From NCBI RefSeq assembly GCF_900142185.1, contig NZ_FQZZ01000005.1, forward strand, positions 124,001 to 188,000: 64,000 nt of DNA, given 5' to 3'. Positions within the stretch are counted from its first letter, which is position 1; every line of letters starts with the position of its first letter. Position numbers and translations under genes: made by a program. Positions 1 through 8,845 of the stretch are shown here, piece by piece. Source of the stretch: Lutimaribacter pacificus (GTDB lineage: Bacteria > Pseudomonadota > Alphaproteobacteria > Rhodobacterales > Rhodobacteraceae). The notes beneath the pieces are model-generated. The model saw only the letters and a list, made by a program, of their open reading frames with translations, was not told where the DNA came from and did no database searches.

Positions 1-64
1 CGATATTTCTGATATGATAGGCGAATTGCCCGTCATGCGCCATGTCATTTTGACGCGGGCGCGC

Positions 65-460
65 TCAGCGCGTGCCCAGCAGGATCGAGAACAGCCCGAT
101 CATGGCAAGGATCTCGCTGCTGTTGTTGTCGACCCGGACGACGCGCTGGTTGACCACGCGGTACCGTTGCCCGTGCGGCAGGGGCGGCAACCGGCGCAGT
201 TGCGCGGGGCTGAGCGCGCGGCCGGGCAGGGGGCGCTGCACGCGATGCCGGGGCGCCGGCCCCCAGTCGCGCCGCCCGTCCCGGCCGATACGGCTGGCGC
301 CGTGATCCTGCCGGTAGGCGGGCTGGTATGCCCGGCGGCCCGGGCCGTCATGCCACTGGTGCGATTGCACGTGCCGGGGCTGTTTGCCGTAATCGGCCGC
401 CATTGCGGCGGGGCTGAACCCGACAAGAAGAGCGGCGGCAAGGATGGCTGTACGTTTCAT
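65..460 (-). CDS. RcnB-like small periplasmic protein
   Basis: This 131-residue protein begins with a clear Sec signal peptide: a hydrophobic run from residue 5 to 20 ending in AMAADYG, so the mature protein is periplasmic. The middle is rich in His, Arg, Gln, Gly and Pro. The C-terminus has the YRVVNQRVVRVDN pattern followed by a short hydrophobic stretch, which resembles the RcnB/DUF1236-type domain (YRVV..G..V.VD). RcnB in enterobacteria helps nickel/cobalt homeostasis, but many alphaproteobacterial relatives have no known role, so only the family is proposed. The start is supported by AAAGGA about eight bases upstream. It is a single gene downstream of the valine-degradation operon and separated from it by a hairpin. 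Confidence 0.6.
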   Translation of the reverse strand: MKRTAILAAALLVGFSPAAMAADYGKQPRHVQSHQWHDGPGRRAYQPAYRQDHGASRIGRDGRRDWGPAPRHRVQRPLPGRALSPAQLRRLPPLPHGQRYRVVNQRVVRVDNNSSEILAMIGLFSILLGTR

Positions 461-510
461 CTCGAAGTCCTTTCGCGGTTTGCGGTGCGGTTCGAGAGGT
501 GAAACGGCAC

Positions 511-539
511 AGCCCCGCCCATCCGTTGCGGGCGGGGCT
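511..539 (-). terminator. Strong hairpin downstream of mmsB
   Basis: AGCCCCGCCC and GGGCGGGGCT form a perfect 10-bp stem with a nine-base loop. It sits between the end of the valine-degradation operon and the RcnB-like gene, both on the minus strand. There is no clear U-tract, so it may be a processing or attenuation stem rather than a classical intrinsic terminator. Confidence 0.45.
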
Positions 540-563
540 CACGTTCGCGTTATGACCGGGCGA

Positions 564-1436
564 TCAGCCCCGGTGGCGCTTTTCAAAGCGCGGCAGCATG
601 GCGCTGAAATCCATGCCGCGGCCGCCCTCGTCCTCGACGAAGCGGCGATACAGCTCCAGCGCGGCCTGGCCCATCGGGGTGTCGGCATCCGCCGCCTCGG
701 CGGCCTGTTGCGACAGGCCCAGATCCTTGAGCATCAGCTCGGCCGCGAAACCGGGCTTGTAATCGTTGTCGGCGGGCGATTGCGGCCCGACGCCCGGCGC
801 GGGGCAATAGGCGTTCATCGTCCAGCTATAGCCCGACGAGGTGCTGACCACGTCGAACATCTTTTGCCGGTCCAGCCCCAGCTTGTCGGCCAGCGCGAAA
901 GCCTCGCAGGTGGCGATCATGGTGACGCCGAGGATCATGTTGTTGCAAATCTTGGCGGCCTGGCCTGCGCCCGCGTCGCCGCAATGCACGGCCTTCTGGC
1001 CCATGATGTCGAACAGCGGTTCGGCCCTGGCGAAGGCATCGGCGCTGCCGCCGCACATGAAGGTCAGCGTGCCCGCCGTGGCCCCGCCCACGCCGCCCGA
1101 TACCGGCGCGTCGACAAAGCCGAGCCCCGCCTCCGTGGCCTGTCCGGCCACCGCGCGCGCGCTTTCGACATCGACAGTCGAGCAATCGACCAGCGTCGCG
1201 CCCTTGTCCATCGCGGGGATCACCTCGCCCGCGACGGTGCGCAGGATCTGGCCGTTGGGCAGCATGGTGATCACCACGTCGGCCCCTTTGGCGGCCTCGG
1301 CGCCGCTGGCGGCCTGTGCCACGCCCTCGACCGTGACGCCGGCGGCGTCAAAGCCCGTCACCTCGTGCCCGGCGGCGACGAGGTTGGCGGCCATCGGCGC
1401 GCCCATGTTGCCCAGTCCGATGAATCCGATTTTCAT
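564..1436 (-). CDS. mmsB: 3-hydroxyisobutyrate dehydrogenase
   Basis: This cytosolic NAD-dependent enzyme oxidises 3-hydroxyisobutyrate to methylmalonate semialdehyde in valine breakdown. The 290-residue protein has the usual family length. The Rossmann glycine motif GLGNMG is at residues 7-12, the substrate-binding DAPVSGG at 109-115, and the catalytic lysine K162 with the following N165/N166 in GQAAKICNNM. It is the last gene of a three-gene operon. It starts three bases after the stop of the upstream hydrolase, and its GGAGGAGA ribosome site lies inside that gene's last codons (a Glu run), so the two are probably translationally coupled. The product feeds the semialdehyde dehydrogenase MmsA encoded at 8846-10345. 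Confidence 0.93.
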   Translation of the reverse strand: MKIGFIGLGNMGAPMAANLVAAGHEVTGFDAAGVTVEGVAQAASGAEAAKGADVVITMLPNGQILRTVAGEVIPAMDKGATLVDCSTVDVESARAVAGQATEAGLGFVDAPVSGGVGGATAGTLTFMCGGSADAFARAEPLFDIMGQKAVHCGDAGAGQAAKICNNMILGVTMIATCEAFALADKLGLDRQKMFDVVSTSSGYSWTMNAYCPAPGVGPQSPADNDYKPGFAAELMLKDLGLSQQAAEAADADTPMGQAALELYRRFVEDEGGRGMDFSAMLPRFEKRHRG

Positions 1437-1439
1437 TGC

Positions 1440-2480
1440 TCAGTTCTCCTCCTCGAAGGTCAGGGTATCGGCGCCAAGCGGCGCCAGCATGGCGGTCACA
1501 TCGGCCCGGCTCACGCCGTCCAGCGCGTGCCGCCACTGCGGGTTGCGGTCCTTGTCGATGATCGCGGCGCGGATGCCTTCCAGGAAATCCGCATGTTCCA
1601 TTGCGCGCCAGGTAAACCGGTATTCCATGTCCAGGGCCGCGCGGATGCCGTCTGCGTCACGCAGGCGGCGCACCATCTCGATCGTGCAGGCCATCGACAG
1701 CGGCGCGTTGCGCGTCATGGATTTCAGCGCCGCCGCCGCCAGTTCGCCCCCGTCGGCGCGCAGGGTGTCAAGGATGTCGGCCAGCGTGTCGCCCGCGAAC
1801 AGCGCGTCGATCTGCGCCGCCTGCGGGGCAAGCGTGCCCCCGGGCGGCGTGGTGGCGGCATCCGCGACGATACCGGCATCGCCCGTCGCGCACAGTTCGG
1901 CGATCAGGGCGGGCCAGTCGGCCTCGGGGATGTAGCTGTCGGCAAACCCGGCAAGGATCGTGTCGGCCGGTCCCAGCCGTGCGCCGGTCAGGCCCAGGTA
2001 TTCCCCCAGCCGGCCCGGCGCACGCGCCAGGATCAGCGAGCTGCCCACATCCGGCACCAGCCCGATGCTGCATTCCGGCAGGGCGATCTGGATCGTGTCG
2101 CCGACGATGCGGTGGCTGCCATGGCAGCCGATTCCCACGCCGCCGCCCATGGAAAAGCCCTGCATCAGGCTGACCACCGGCTTGGCATATTCGAACAGCG
2201 CGGCATTCATGCGGTATTCGTCGGTCCAGAAGCGGTGCCCGTAGGCGTAATCCCCCGCCACCCCCGAGCGGTAGAGCGCGGCGATATCGCCGCCCGCGCA
2301 GAACGCCTTGTCGCCGGCGGCGTCGATCACCACCAGTTTGACCGCATCGTCCTGCGCCCAGTCGCGCAGCGCGGCATGGATCGCCAGCGCCATGTCATGC
2401 GTCAGCGCGTTCAGCGCCTTGGGCCGGTTCAGGGTGATACGGCCGGCATGGCCTTCGGTTCGGATGTCGATTTCGGTCAT
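1440..2480 (-). CDS. 3-hydroxyisobutyryl-CoA hydrolase
   Basis: This enoyl-CoA hydratase/isomerase-fold enzyme releases free 3-hydroxyisobutyrate from its CoA ester, the step between isobutyryl-CoA oxidation and MmsB in valine catabolism. The 346-residue length fits HIBCH-type hydrolases rather than plain hydratases (about 260). Oxyanion-hole segments are FCAGGDI (60-66) and MGGGVG (111-116). The family-defining acidic pair is E136 and D144 in PECSIGLVPDVG. The start MTEIDIRTEG was chosen because it aligns with the family; an in-frame ATG eight codons upstream exists but adds residues atypical of the family. It lies between the acyl-CoA dehydrogenase and mmsB, which fixes its role. Confidence 0.9.
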   Translation of the reverse strand: MTEIDIRTEGHAGRITLNRPKALNALTHDMALAIHAALRDWAQDDAVKLVVIDAAGDKAFCAGGDIAALYRSGVAGDYAYGHRFWTDEYRMNAALFEYAKPVVSLMQGFSMGGGVGIGCHGSHRIVGDTIQIALPECSIGLVPDVGSSLILARAPGRLGEYLGLTGARLGPADTILAGFADSYIPEADWPALIAELCATGDAGIVADAATTPPGGTLAPQAAQIDALFAGDTLADILDTLRADGGELAAAALKSMTRNAPLSMACTIEMVRRLRDADGIRAALDMEYRFTWRAMEHADFLEGIRAAIIDKDRNPQWRHALDGVSRADVTAMLAPLGADTLTFEEEN

Positions 2481-2625
2481 CGGATATATCTCTGTTGGGC
2501 GCAATGTCGGGCGGCGATGCCCGGCGGCAGGCCGGGCCGCGCCCGACCCTCCCCCTGCGGGGGCGCATTGTCAACGTCATGTGCCGGCGCGGCGCCACGG
2601 GTGAAACGGGCGCCGCGCATCGGTC

Positions 2626-3771
2626 TCAGCCCCGGTCGGCCAGCATCTGCCGGCTGACGATCAGGCGCATGATCTCGTTCGTGCCTTCGAGGATCTGGTG
2701 CACGCGCAGGTCGCGCACGATCTTTTCCACCCCGTAATCGGCCAGGTAGCCATAGCCGCCATGCAGTTGCAGGCACTGGTTGGCCACGTCGAAGGCGTTG
2801 TCGGTCACCAGCAACTTGGCCATCGCGCAGAATTTCGTGGCATCCGGCGTGCCGTTGTCCAGCTTCCACGCGGCCTGCCGCAGGAAGGTGCGCGCCGATT
2901 CCAGCTTGACCTCCATCTCGGCCAGGCGGAATTGCAGCGCCTGGAACTGGTCGATGGTTTTGCCGAAGGCCTTGCGCTCGCCCATATAGGCCAGCGTCAG
3001 GTTCAGCGCCTGCTGTGCGCCGCCAAGCGCGCTGGCCGCGATGTTCAGCCGCCCGCCATCCAGCCCCGCCATCGCATAGACGAAACCGCGGCCTTCCTCG
3101 CCGATCAGGTTGTCCAGCGGCACCATGCAATCGTCGAACTGAACCTGCGCGGTGGGCTGGCTGCGCCATCCCATCTTGTCCTCGAGCCCGCCATAGGACA
3201 GCCCGTCGGCCCCCGATTCCACCACCACGGTGGAAATGCCCCTGGGCCCGTCATCGCCGGTGCGCACCATGGTGACATAGGCATCGGAATAGGACCCGCC
3301 CGAGATGAACGCCTTGGTCCCGTTCAGCCTGTAGCCTTCGTTCGTCCTGTCCGCGCGGGTGCGCAGCGCGGCCGCGTCCGAGCCCGAGCCGGGTTCGGTC
3401 AGGCAATAGGAAAACACCTTTTCCATGCTGCACAGGTCGGGCAGCCATTTCTGCTTGGTCTCGTCGCTGCCGAACTTGTCGATCATGCCGCCGCACATGT
3501 TGTGGATCGACAGGAACGACCCGACCGAGGGGCAGGCCATCGCCAGCGCCTCGAACACCAGCGTCGCGTCCAGCCGGCTGAGGCCGGAGCCGCCGTAGTC
3601 CTCGGACACGTAGATGCCGCCAAGGCCCAGCTCGGCCACGCGGGGCCACAGCTCCCTGGGGATGGTGCCCTGTTTTTCCCAATCCTGCGCGTGGGGTGCG
3701 ATATGTTCCTGCCCAAAGGCAAAGGCCATATCGAAGATCGCTGTCTGCTCCTCGCTCAGCGCATAGTCCAT
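2626..3771 (-). CDS. Acyl-CoA dehydrogenase, probably isobutyryl-CoA specific
   Basis: This FAD enzyme oxidises an acyl-CoA to its enoyl-CoA and passes electrons to ETF. The 381-residue protein has the standard acyl-CoA dehydrogenase architecture: an N-terminal helical domain, the central YCLTEPGSGSDA flavin/substrate motif, and a C-terminal domain ending in the catalytic-base motif ILEGTNEIMR (E362). Placing the base in this C-terminal EGTNE position is typical of short/branched-chain members such as isobutyryl-CoA dehydrogenase. It heads the operon with the HIBCH hydrolase and mmsB, so isobutyryl-CoA (valine) is the inferred substrate. A GGGAGGAGA ribosome site lies just upstream. Confidence 0.88.
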   Translation of the reverse strand: MDYALSEEQTAIFDMAFAFGQEHIAPHAQDWEKQGTIPRELWPRVAELGLGGIYVSEDYGGSGLSRLDATLVFEALAMACPSVGSFLSIHNMCGGMIDKFGSDETKQKWLPDLCSMEKVFSYCLTEPGSGSDAAALRTRADRTNEGYRLNGTKAFISGGSYSDAYVTMVRTGDDGPRGISTVVVESGADGLSYGGLEDKMGWRSQPTAQVQFDDCMVPLDNLIGEEGRGFVYAMAGLDGGRLNIAASALGGAQQALNLTLAYMGERKAFGKTIDQFQALQFRLAEMEVKLESARTFLRQAAWKLDNGTPDATKFCAMAKLLVTDNAFDVANQCLQLHGGYGYLADYGVEKIVRDLRVHQILEGTNEIMRLIVSRQMLADRG

Positions 3772-3853
3772 CAGTCTCCTCCCGGGATGCGGCGAATTGA
3801 ACGGCTGTTTAATTTCCGATCCTTACAACAGTTTTTCAGGCAGGGAAAGCAGC

Positions 3854-4987
3854 CTACAGATCGGCGTGAAACTCGTCGATCAGATGCGCCACCACCGCGC
3901 GCATGGCATCCCCGTGGTCGCGGCCGGTTTCGCGGGCGCGGGCATAGACACCGCGTTGCTGGCTGGCGGAATTGCCCGCCCGCACGATGGCGCGGGTGTT
4001 TTCGACCTCGGCCAGCGCCCCCAGCGCCTGCGCGTCGTCGGCGACCAGCGCGATCAGCTCTTCGGCCAGCGTGTCGTAGGGGACGATTTCACGGATGCCG
4101 AAATCGATCAACCCTTCGGTCAGGCCGTATCGCTGCGCGCGCCAGCGGTTTTCGTTGACAAGGAAGGCGTCGTAGATCCGCCACCGCTGGTTGGTCAGGC
4201 TGAGCCGCCACAGCATCCGCGTCAGCGACTGGATCAGCGCGGCCAGCGTCAGCGTGGTTTCCAGCCGGGGCGAGACATCGCAGATCCGCGCCTCGATCGT
4301 CGGAAAGCGGGACGAGGGGCGCAAATCCCACCAGATCTTGCTGGCGTCCTCGATCACCTCAAGTTCGGTCAGCGCCTGCACCGAGCGTTCGAAACTGCCC
4401 CAGCCCTCCAGCCGTGGCGGCAGCCCGGTGCGCGGCAGGTTGTCGAACACCGTCAGCCGGTAGGATGACAGCCCGGTGTCCTCGCCCTGCCAGTAGGGCG
4501 AAGAGCAGGACAGCGCCAGAAGGTGCGGCAGGAAATAGACCAGCTGGTTCATCAGGTCGATGCGCTGGTCCTTTGCGGCGATGCCCACATGCACATGCAT
4601 CCCGCAGATCAGCATCCGCCGCACCACGCCCGCCAGGTCCTGGCGCAGGTCGTTATAGCGGTCCTTGTCGGTGTGGTGCTGGTCGCGCCAGTCGGCAAAA
4701 GGATGGCACGAGGCCGCGATGGGCGCGAGGTTGTAATCGGCCGCGATGCGCGCCACCGTGCTGCGCAGGTGGCGCAGATCCTCGCGCGCCTCGGCGACAT
4801 TGGCGCAGACGCGGGTGCCGATCTCGACCTGGCATTCCAGGAACTCGGGGCTGAACTGCCCTTCCAGCGCGGCGGCACAGCGTTCCATCAGCCCGTCCGG
4901 GGCAGGGGAGAGCGCCAGGCTGTCGCGGTCGACCAGCAGGTATTCCTCTTCCACGCCGATGGTGAAATCGGGTTGCGCGATGACCAT
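3854..4987 (-). CDS. YbdK-family carboxylate-amine ligase (GCS2-like)
   Basis: This 377-residue protein belongs to the glutamate-cysteine ligase type 2 family (YbdK group). It opens with [14 protein letters not shown], the GVEEE signature of the ATP-dependent glutamine-synthetase-like fold, and contains [12 protein letters not shown] and [15 protein letters not shown], typical active-site strands. YbdK proteins show weak gamma-glutamylcysteine synthetase activity in vitro, but their physiological substrate is generally unknown. It stands alone: the nearest genes on the same strand are more than 80 bp away. Start at [11 protein letters not shown] with GGGAGGGA upstream. Confidence 0.8.
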   Translation of the reverse strand: MVIAQPDFTIGVEEEYLLVDRDSLALSPAPDGLMERCAAALEGQFSPEFLECQVEIGTRVCANVAEAREDLRHLRSTVARIAADYNLAPIAASCHPFADWRDQHHTDKDRYNDLRQDLAGVVRRMLICGMHVHVGIAAKDQRIDLMNQLVYFLPHLLALSCSSPYWQGEDTGLSSYRLTVFDNLPRTGLPPRLEGWGSFERSVQALTELEVIEDASKIWWDLRPSSRFPTIEARICDVSPRLETTLTLAALIQSLTRMLWRLSLTNQRWRIYDAFLVNENRWRAQRYGLTEGLIDFGIREIVPYDTLAEELIALVADDAQALGALAEVENTRAIVRAGNSASQQRGVYARARETGRDHGDAMRAVVAHLIDEFHADL

Positions 4988-5060
4988 CGGCTGTCCCTCC
5001 CTGTGCCGGGCTGTGCGGGCAGTTCAGCACGATCCGTCCCGGTTCGGCAAGCATGGGGGC

Positions 5061-5088
5061 AAAAAAGAAACGGCCCCCGAGGGGGCCG
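5061..5088 (-). terminator. Intrinsic terminator
   Basis: Read on the minus strand, CGGCCCCCTCGGGGGCCG forms a GC stem followed directly by TTTCTTTTTT. It lies 34 bp after the stop codon of the VPLPA-CTERM gene at 5122-5883 and should end its transcript. Confidence 0.85.
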
Positions 5089-5121
5089 CTTCGTAATTTC
5101 GCATCGCGTTGCCGTAAAGGC

Positions 5122-5883
5122 TTACGCGGCTTTCTTGCGGCGGCGCAGCGCGGCCATGCCGCCAAGACCGGTCAGCAGAAGCAGGCCGCCGGCGGGCAGC
5201 GGAACGACGGCTGCTGCAGCGGTGACGTTGGCATAGATGCCCAGCGTCGAGGTGCCGTTTTCGGGGTTGAACCACAGGCCACCCGCGAACGTTCCGTCGC
5301 TGCCACCGACCAGGCTGGCCGAGAAACCGTCCAGCGTCAGGCCTTCGCCCAGATCGAGGGGCAGGGTCCAGCCGAAGTCAAAGCCACCGAGAGCCACGGC
5401 AAAGATCTCGTCGCCGGTGGGGTTGGTGGTGTTCTCGATGGTGAACTTGACCTCTTCGCTGCCGGTATGTGCCGAGGGCGAGCTCAGCATCAGGTCGATC
5501 ACGGCTTTCGCGGTGAACTCGTCCGGCGTGATATCTTCCGGCGAGCTGGCATTGTACCAGGTCAGGCTGCCGACCAGGTATTGACCCGCGCCGCTGGGCA
5601 CGTTGTGCGAGAAGCTTTCGTCATTGATCGTCAGCGAGCTGCGCGCAGGGTTGCTGTGGTTATGGCCATCGGTTTCACCGGGCCATTCGAGGGTCGAGGT
5701 GCCAAGGCCGCTTGCGCCATCAACACCGCCGGTGCACCAGAACAGGAACGAACTCGTGCAGGTGTAGCCGCCGTTCTCATTCGTGAATTCACCGCTGCTG
5801 CTGCCCGACAGCGTGGCAGCCGAGGCTCCGGTCGCCATCGCCGCCGTGAACAGGCCGGCCAAAAGAAGTTTTCCCAATTCCAT
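5122..5883 (-). CDS. VPLPA-CTERM sorting-domain surface protein
   Basis: The 253-residue protein has an N-terminal signal peptide (MELGKLLLAGLFTAAM, cleaved near SAA). Its beta-rich body has no catalytic motif I recognise. The C-terminal tripartite sorting signal starts with VVPLPAG (about residues 225-231), continues with a hydrophobic segment and ends in ALRRRKKAA. This is the VPLPA-CTERM signal that family knowledge links to exosortase XrtD. The protein is therefore exported, anchored and probably processed at the cell surface. Two cysteines (about residues 41 and 48) could form a disulfide. An upstream in-frame ATG (5916) was rejected because AAAGGA sits seven bases before 5883 and the signal peptide starts there. 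No exosortase is encoded in the window. Confidence 0.85.
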   Translation of the reverse strand: MELGKLLLAGLFTAAMATGASAATLSGSSSGEFTNENGGYTCTSSFLFWCTGGVDGASGLGTSTLEWPGETDGHNHSNPARSSLTINDESFSHNVPSGAGQYLVGSLTWYNASSPEDITPDEFTAKAVIDLMLSSPSAHTGSEEVKFTIENTTNPTGDEIFAVALGGFDFGWTLPLDLGEGLTLDGFSASLVGGSDGTFAGGLWFNPENGTSTLGIYANVTAAAAVVPLPAGGLLLLTGLGGMAALRRRKKAA

Positions 5884-6397
5884 ATCGAAATCCTTTCGAA
5901 ATCTTGTTCGTGTCAATAAGGCAGCTTGTTTCCGGCGCAGGTTCCAGACGTAACTGTCCCTAAGTCTTCCGGTCGCGGGTCACGACCCTGTGATACGCTG
6001 CCATAATCCTGCCCGCTTTCCAACATAATCATGAGAATTCAGACCGCTGCCGCGAGGAATGTGGGCAAAATTGTGGATAAGCCCCGGATTGTCGGAAACA
6101 ATCCGTGGAGAACCCTGGTTCGTGCCGATTTATGGAAACAATGGGGCCTGATCTGGCGTGTATCCGCAATGCGTATACATCCCTGGGTTTTGCCCGGGCA
6201 ATACCGTCCATAGCCTGATTCGACGCGGATTCACATCCATTCCGGCCGATCCCCGCCGGACCGGCCAGAACCTGCCGGCCACCGGAGCGAAAACGCCCGG
6301 CTCTCCTGCGACGCGCGCCAGGGTTGCGCCGCAATGCATCTGTATGTTTTGATTGGAGCTATTCTCGAAAGCACATTTTCAACAGGAGGGCCATTTC
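5884..6397. other. 514-bp gene-free stretch between divergent genes
   Basis: No convincing gene is present on either strand; the short open frames here lack ribosome sites and codon bias. The stretch is visibly more AT-rich than its surroundings. It holds an 8-bp dyad CGGATTGT/ACAATCCG with a five-base loop (6085-6105) and the 12-bp palindrome TTGCCCGGGCAA (6190-6201). It must carry the promoters of the divergent VPLPA-CTERM gene and the hydrolase-like gene, but I cannot assign the -35/-10 boxes with confidence. Confidence 0.5.
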
Positions 6398-7258
6398 ATG
6401 CCCAGCGAAAACCGGGTCGCCGTGGCGGTCATTCACGGCATGGGAAGCCAGGGCGACAAGGCCCAGGGCAACGATCAGATCAGTTTCTCGGCCGATCTCT
6501 ATCGCGGGTTGCGCAGCCGTATCGGCGCCGCGCGGTTCGACCGGCTTGTCGGCTGGCGCGAAATCTTCTGGGCCGACATCCTGCAGTTGCGCCAGCAGGA
6601 ATACATCGACGACGCGCTGGCGGGTGAGGCGCGCTGGATGAAGACGCGCGAATTCGTGATGCACCGGCTCGCCGATGCCGCGGCCTATCGCTATGAAAGG
6701 GACCCGAACGCCTTTGTCTATCCCGCGGTGCATGACCGTGTCCGCGCTGCCATCGCGCATCTGGAAACCGTCACCGGCGCCGGGGTGCCGCTGATCGTGC
6801 TGGCGCATTCGCTGGGCGGGCATATCATGTCGAACTACATCTGGGACATGCAGCACGGGCATACCGACGCCCCGACGCCGTTCCAGCGGTTCCAGACGAT
6901 GGCGGGCATGATCACCTTCGGCTGCAACATCCCGATCTTCACCTTCGCCTATCCCCGCGACAAGGTGCAGGCCATCGCCCGCCCGGGCACGCATATCCCC
7001 CCGGGCCGGCAGCTGACCCCCTGGTGGCTGAGTTTCAACGACCGCGACGATCCGCTGGGAATGCCGCTGCGCCACGCGGGCGACGGGTACAGGGCGCTTT
7101 ACGACTCCGGCGAGCTGCGCGAGCACTGGATCGACACCGGCAACATCTTCACCTCGTGGAACCCGGCCTCGCATAACGGGTACTGGAAGGATGCCGATTT
7201 CCAGCAGCCCGTGGCCGGGATGATCGAGGCCGCGATGCGGATCGGGTCGCTGGCGTGA
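6398..7258 (+). CDS. Alpha/beta-hydrolase-like protein of unknown substrate
   Basis: This 286-residue cytosolic-looking protein has lipase-type alpha/beta-hydrolase landmarks. These are AVIHGMGSQG near the N-terminus (oxyanion strand-turn), the nucleophile elbow LAHSLGGH around residue 144 (GxSxG form with Ala/His-Ser-Leu-Gly), an acidic candidate in FNDRDDPLG and a late histidine in SHNGYW. There is no signal peptide or membrane segment. The start at MPSENRVAVAV was chosen because CAGGAGGG precedes it; an in-frame ATG 15 codons upstream has no ribosome site. The neighbours on both sides are VPLPA-CTERM proteins, but nothing shows a functional link. The fold is fairly sure, the substrate unknown. 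Confidence 0.6.
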   Translation: MPSENRVAVAVIHGMGSQGDKAQGNDQISFSADLYRGLRSRIGAARFDRLVGWREIFWADILQLRQQEYIDDALAGEARWMKTREFVMHRLADAAAYRYERDPNAFVYPAVHDRVRAAIAHLETVTGAGVPLIVLAHSLGGHIMSNYIWDMQHGHTDAPTPFQRFQTMAGMITFGCNIPIFTFAYPRDKVQAIARPGTHIPPGRQLTPWWLSFNDRDDPLGMPLRHAGDGYRALYDSGELREHWIDTGNIFTSWNPASHNGYWKDADFQQPVAGMIEAAMRIGSLA

Positions 7259-7475
7259 ACGGGGGGGCGACGTTAATGCCCTCGTTTCGGGCAGTTATTG
7301 TCTCTGATGTTTTGTCAATGCCAGACTTGATGGGGGATTGTTTTCAGATTCTGAGATTGTTGGGGTAAATACATGAAATAAGGCGACAATACGGCACGGG
7401 CTTGCTAAGGGGGAACGAACCCGCGTCAGGATGTTTGGACGGGGGAATGGTAGTTATCAGATGGGAATTGAATAC

Positions 7476-8165
7476 ATGTTCAGGAAAATCGTTCTGTCCG
7501 CCGCGTTCGCCGTTGGGGCCGTAAGCGCTGCACAGGCAGCGACCTATACGTTCGACTTCACGGTGCCGCGCGCCGATAATCAGGAGGCGCAGTATTACAC
7601 CTCGAACGAGGATGCCAGTTTCGGCGTGACGGTCGAAGGTTTCTATTACAGCCTGCTCGGCTCGTCCTACGTTCAGGGCGGAGCGATCGACGTCGATTCC
7701 AATTCCTACGGGCTGATCAGCCAGAACGGCTGGGACGAGCATCACACGATCGACAGCTGGGGCAGTGACGAGTCGATGAAGTTCACCTTCGACAATGGCG
7801 CACTGGTCACGCTGACCAATATCGTCATCAGCTGGGCGGAAGGGTATGGCTGGTACGACCTGTTCGGCGACGACAGCCTTATCGGCTCGTCGCGCTTCGG
7901 GACGCCGGCCTCGTCGGATGAATATAACAGCTTTGCCGTCGGCACGCGGACGCATTCGATCTATTATCACAGGACCTGCGGCAACCGGTTCTCCGGGTAC
8001 TACAACTGCTCGTACACGGATTACAAGGAATCCGGTATCAAGATCGAATCCATCACTGTGGAATATACCGCGCCGCCCAGTGTCGTGCCGCTGCCCGCAG
8101 GCGCACCGCTGCTGCTTGGCGGTTTTGGCGCGCTGGCCTTCCTGCGCCGCCGCAAATCCGCCTGA
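7476..8165 (+). CDS. Second VPLPA-CTERM sorting-domain protein
   Basis: The 229-residue protein has a signal peptide (MFRKIVLSAAFAVG, cleavage near AQAA). The Tyr/Ser/Gly/Asp-rich body has a beta-sandwich look and two cysteines in RTCGNRFSGYYNCSY. The C-terminus carries VVPLPAGAPLLLGG, then ALAFLRRRKSA: the VPLPA-CTERM tripartite signal. It is likely exported and surface-anchored by an exosortase located elsewhere. In-frame ATGs at 7431 and 7461 are possible starts, but the signal peptide begins at 7476. The coding region has a lower GC content than the core genes nearby. It is followed 21 bp later by a strong terminator. Confidence 0.82.
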   Translation: MFRKIVLSAAFAVGAVSAAQAATYTFDFTVPRADNQEAQYYTSNEDASFGVTVEGFYYSLLGSSYVQGGAIDVDSNSYGLISQNGWDEHHTIDSWGSDESMKFTFDNGALVTLTNIVISWAEGYGWYDLFGDDSLIGSSRFGTPASSDEYNSFAVGTRTHSIYYHRTCGNRFSGYYNCSYTDYKESGIKIESITVEYTAPPSVVPLPAGAPLLLGGFGALAFLRRRKSA

Positions 8166-8186
8166 GCGGGACCGCGAGACAAAGGT

Positions 8187-8219
8187 AAAGGCGCCGTTTT
8201 CCGGCGCCTTTTTCTTTTA
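8187..8219 (+). terminator. Intrinsic terminator
   Basis: AAAGGCGCCG, a TTTT loop and CGGCGCCTTT make a 10-bp stem followed by TTTTCTTTT, just after the second VPLPA-CTERM gene. The mirrored A-run means it may also stop the convergent gene ending at 8290. Confidence 0.9.
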
Positions 8220-8289
8220 TCCGGCCGGCGATCCGTCTTTGGCCCCTTCGGCATCGCCTGTTCTTCCCGGTCCGGGCAAACGCGGTGCG

Positions 8290-8751
8290 TTAGCGACCCG
8301 AAGGATCGGAGCCGCGGATGGTCGTGTAGAACAGATGGTCCGGGCCAAACAGGGTGTCGAGCGTTCCGCCGGGGATCGTGCAATGCTGCATGACCTCGTC
8401 CTCGCTTTGGCACAGGCGGACATGGATGCCCCCGACGGCCTTCGCGGCAATGGCGAACATATGCGCCATTCCATATTTCCAGCTTTCCCGCGTCAGGATC
8501 ACAAGGCGCAACTCGTGCCCCTCGCACGCAAAGATGGATCGGAGCCAGTCGGTAAACCCGAGCACCTCGGTAAAGCGGGCATCATATTGATCGGCCTCGC
8601 GGGTGTCGATCAGGGCGACACAGTCAAATGGCGGGGTGTCGTTGTCGAGGATCGTGGCCGTCGCCACATCCCTCATCTGAACAAGGGAGACCTGTCCATG
8701 AAACCGCAACAGCGTAAGCTTCAGGTCGTTCCGAAGGTAGAACCCGATCAT
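8290..8751 (-). CDS. Unrecognised 153-residue protein
   Basis: I do not recognise this family. The protein starts MIGFYLRNDLKLTLLRFHGQ and alternates beta-strand and helix segments. CVALIDTREAD and LRLVILTRES look like consecutive buried strands, so a small alpha/beta fold (STAS- or PilZ-sized) is possible. No signal peptide, membrane segment or metal motif is visible. The chosen start gives a beta-strand N-terminus and leaves the upstream hairpin outside the gene; an ATG at 8820 would read through the mmsA terminator hairpin and is unlikely. It is a single gene between the convergent VPLPA-CTERM gene and mmsA. Confidence 0.5.
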   Translation of the reverse strand: MIGFYLRNDLKLTLLRFHGQVSLVQMRDVATATILDNDTPPFDCVALIDTREADQYDARFTEVLGFTDWLRSIFACEGHELRLVILTRESWKYGMAHMFAIAAKAVGGIHVRLCQSEDEVMQHCTIPGGTLDTLFGPDHLFYTTIRGSDPSGR

Positions 8752-8801
8752 CGTGCAACCCAAACCCAGACATTGCGCGGGTCGCCGGGATCGTTGCGGA
8801 A

Positions 8802-8827
8802 AGGGACCATGGCGCACCATGGTCCCT
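8802..8827 (-). terminator. Perfect 11-bp stem-loop after mmsA
   Basis: AGGGACCATGG and CCATGGTCCCT pair perfectly around a four-base loop, 18 bp downstream of the mmsA stop codon. On the minus strand it is followed only by TTTCC, so termination strength is uncertain, but the position fits an mmsA terminator or 3-prime stabilising stem. Confidence 0.65.
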
Positions 8828-8845
8828 ATAGGCTGTTTTGTCGCT

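Noticed and set aside
7465-7480. Shared word ATACATGTTC at 7471 and 53051
   Set aside because: One copy is the start of a gene, the other the edge of a palindrome; the similarity is too short to be more than chance.
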